Source: Trichopria drosophilae (lineage: Eukaryota > Arthropoda > Insecta > Hymenoptera > Diapriidae). From it: a DNA stretch of 64,000 bases. The DNA is taken from NCBI GenBank assembly GCA_030407085.1, contig CM059583.1, positions 22,356,001 through 22,420,000 of the forward strand, in the 5' to 3' direction. Of the stretch, positions 61,871-64,000 are shown piece after piece. Position 1 is the first letter of the stretch, and every line of letters starts with the position of its first letter. The notes under the pieces are model-generated. The model made no database searches and was not told the origin of the DNA. It worked only from the letters and a program-made list of their open reading frames with translations. A program made the translations under genes and the position numbers.

Positions 61871-62683
61871 ATTAACCCCTTAACTGCCGATGACGAAGTT
61901 CTTCGTCCTTTAGGACTTTTCCTAGACTGTCGGAAAAACGCAAATCTTCGTCATGATATAAATTAGACTAACAAATTCTGGAATTTATGTAAAATAAAAT
62001 CAAATCCATTTCTAGGCAGTCTAAGGTGTACAGAATACGATGACGTTGCCCATTTTTGTAATCGATGTGTGAACAAAAAAAATATACGTCCACAAAGATG
62101 GTAGTTTTCACGATCTTTTAAAAATCTTCGTCATGAAGTATGACATTATGTTCAATCAATTTATGCATAAAAAGTTTATAAAACCACTTAACACTTGTTA
62201 CTCAATGCGGTTTTTAGGTCGTTGATTACGAATCTGAAGTCAGATTTTGGAAATTCAAAGTGGATGATCCAATATGCCGAAGCCCGTTCTCAAAACTTGA
62301 ACCATCCCGAGTAAAAATTTATTACGGTCCTGATCAAGGCCTGACCAAAAGTGTTACACCCTGATCAGGGCCTGAACCATTAGTCGGGCCTCTCTTTATT
62401 AGTTTTGATATTTCATTGTTTACCGACTTCTAGTGTTTATAGAAGCTGTTAGCAAGTTACTTATGATGTTTTAGTGATTTATGGGATGAGACAATTTGTT
62501 AACGAATAGCACAAATTTTGATAATATACATTCATATCATAATTTACGACTAAGTCCGAAAGCGTTGAGTCCAATAATCTCAAAGATAAGTAATTCAACA
62601 TAATTTTTGTTTCAGCTATTTCCAATTTAGAAATGTTCATCATCTGACCTCAGATTTATAATTAGCGACCGCAATAACCCCAT

Positions 62684-62880
62684 ACACTCTAAGAACAGTC
62701 CTGTTGCTGCAAGTGGAATATACCTGCCGCAAATGGATAATCCACTAGATATATGAGTAATCAGATTTCTTCTTGACTCAAGAGGATAATCTTTTTGAAG
62801 AAAATCCGCTTGCTGCAAAACGATTTTATATTTGCATCAAGTAGCATATCCACTCCAAAACTATGAGTTTCCAGCAAAGA
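62684..62880. mobile_element. CTTG-N-CAAG module element, copy 2
   Basis: Starts ACACTCTAAGAACAGTCCTG, like the 54725 copy, and carries TTGCTGCAAGTGGA, CTGCCGCAAATGGA and GACTCAAGAGGA modules. The right end is not well defined. Confidence 0.5.
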
Positions 62881-63540
62881 GATTGTCGTTTTACTGCTAA
62901 TAGAAAAAATGAGATTCGTGTGCAGTAATTATAGAATGTAGACTTAGAAAAATTCTACACTTACAGCGTTTAAAACGCACTCGTGTAAAAAGCCATTTTA
63001 ATAAATGTAATACTTAATTGAAAGTATTTATTTAAACAAATTTACAGTTTCTCTTTTTTAGCAGGTTATGTACCTCTAATTGAATTTTAGGTTAACCTCC
63101 AATTCGACATAACTCCTTGCTCATTTTGTATAGTTGTTTATAAAGTATATAATTAAATAATATATAACATAATAAAATAATAAAAACTGACAGTTCTAAT
63201 ATCCACAAAATATCAAGACCTGTTTAGCTTACATTTATTACAAGAAACATTTATAAATATAACGGTTATAAATACATCAGTGTATACCTCGATAATCTTC
63301 TGTCCTTTACATTTTGCCAAGGTATATTTTGGAATTTGTATAAATATATGCACATTAAAACTGTTCTCAACTCCTATAACAAATATTGAATGAATAGAGT
63401 ATGTTATTCAATTTTGTTTACATAAATGGAGTTCATGTATTATTTTAGATTTTAATACATTTATCTCACTATCGACACCGTAGTTTCGTTACATTGGTTT
63501 CGTTACCATGGTTTGGTATACACATGCAGACTGCATTGTG

Positions 63541-63736
63541 CACTATTCGTGTAGATCCACTTGAGCCAAGCGGATTTCTTCTCCCGTCAAATGGAATTCG
63601 TTTTTGCGGCAAAAGGATTGCTTATTTGACGTCAAAAAGAATCTCTTTGGCAAAAGTGGAAATATTTTTGCCTCAAGAAGATAGTGATCAAGAGGATGAT
63701 CCTTTTAAAGGAAAACAATTATTTCTAAAACTGTAG
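63541..63736. mobile_element. CTTG-N-CAAG module element, copy 3
   Basis: Modules CACTTGAGCCAAGCGGA, GCCTCAAGAAGA and GATCAAGAGGA are visible. The right end (reverse complement CTACAGTTTTAGAAA) faintly resembles the copy 1 end. An 80-codon open frame across it is a by-product. Confidence 0.45.
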
Positions 63737-64000
63737 TAACAAGATTGAAGTGATTATTTGTCATATTAGATCGGCCATTTCGAATATCCAAAATCTGACT
63801 CCATATTCCAAATTAGCGATCTAAAAAAAAACTACCTATACCAAGTATTATTAAAATTCAACACAATTTTTTTTTTTTGCATTTTGGGCACTTTCTTTGA
63901 AATTATAGCCGCAGTTTAGGGGTTAATGCTTACTTCGCTACTGTGCAGCCAAATCTCTCACTATGCAACCGACACTGTGTCATAAGAAAAGTTAATACCA

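Larger units (their letters stand above)
61876..63922. mobile_element. Probable 2-kb TTAA-flanked element (piggyBac-type, non-autonomous)
   Basis: TTAA lies at 61872-61875 and 63923-63926. The left end CCCCTTAACTGCCG and the right end (reverse complement CCCCTAAACTGCGG) match at 12 of 14 positions. The interior has a GACGAAGTTCTTCGTC palindrome near the left end, copies of the ATGGCGGATCC-type module (62205-62290, 62630-62690, 63745-63835), and two CTTG-N-CAAG MITE-like segments. No transposase coding was found. Confidence 0.6.

Noticed and set aside
63494..63736. 80-codon frame
   Set aside because: Lies across the modular CTTG-N-CAAG repeat copy.
1..64000. CRISPR array, operon, phage or bacterial features
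   Set aside because: No regular spacer array, ribosome-binding sites or long open frames; the sequence is eukaryotic in character.

Overview
This window looks like a stretch of AT-rich, gene-poor arthropod (probably insect) nuclear DNA. The evidence is degenerate non-LTR, Penelope-like and DNA-transposon coding remnants, TTAA- and TA-flanked MITEs, a tRNA-derived SINE with a perfect target-site duplication, TTAGG/TTATG-type words, and the lack of any long open reading frame or prokaryotic gene layout. Nothing in the sequence fixes the species. No intact host protein-coding gene could be supported. The recognisable coding sequence is all decayed transposable-element sequence, and the rest is intron or intergenic repeat DNA plus a few GC-rich islands.

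Layout. 1.2-1.8 kb: a foldback element built of GTGTGGC words. About 3.2-3.3 kb: a LINE-type 3' end. 5.4-6.9 kb: a YqaJ-type exonuclease pseudogene (+) facing a THAP/DDE_Tnp_4-type transposase pseudogene (-), probably one internally deleted ISL2EU/Harbinger-like transposon. 8.6-10.2 kb: a decayed Jockey/CR1-like LINE ORF2 in which endonuclease, linker and RT can be traced in order. 10.4-11.15 kb: GC island. 17.7-18.2 kb: GC island. 18.7-20.9 kb: three small hairpin MITEs. 22.1-23.5 kb: the 3' part of a Penelope-like element (GIY-YIG endonuclease, minus strand) with a hammerhead-ribozyme-like core downstream on the same strand, interrupted upstream by a pogo-like MITE. 24.1-24.9 kb: a TA-flanked CACTGTAAA element. 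30.6-31.6 kb: a GC-rich segment containing the SINE.

36.1-40.5 kb is a cluster of TTAA-flanked (piggyBac-type) foldback elements. Two of them lie end to end and share one TTAA. 44.3-46.3 kb is a nest of foldbacks, including a palindrome whose arms each carry a tRNA-like Pol III promoter pointing outward. This palindrome sits in the tip of a second, 1-kb foldback. 49-57 kb is AT-rich with weak tandem or hairpin families. 57.5-59.1 kb holds a GC island and a CAGTAGA-ended MITE. 59.7-60.3 kb is a second copy of a repeat also present at 29.8 kb. 61.9-63.9 kb is a probable 2-kb TTAA-flanked element.

Taken together, the window is a record of repeated insertion of short non-autonomous elements, many of them nested, into a non-coding region. 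The most unusual structures are the outward-facing tRNA-like palindrome, the Penelope remnant with its ribozyme-like core, the tail-to-tail nuclease/transposase remnant, and the adjacent TTAA-sharing foldbacks. Family assignments come from recognising motifs by eye; no database search was possible.
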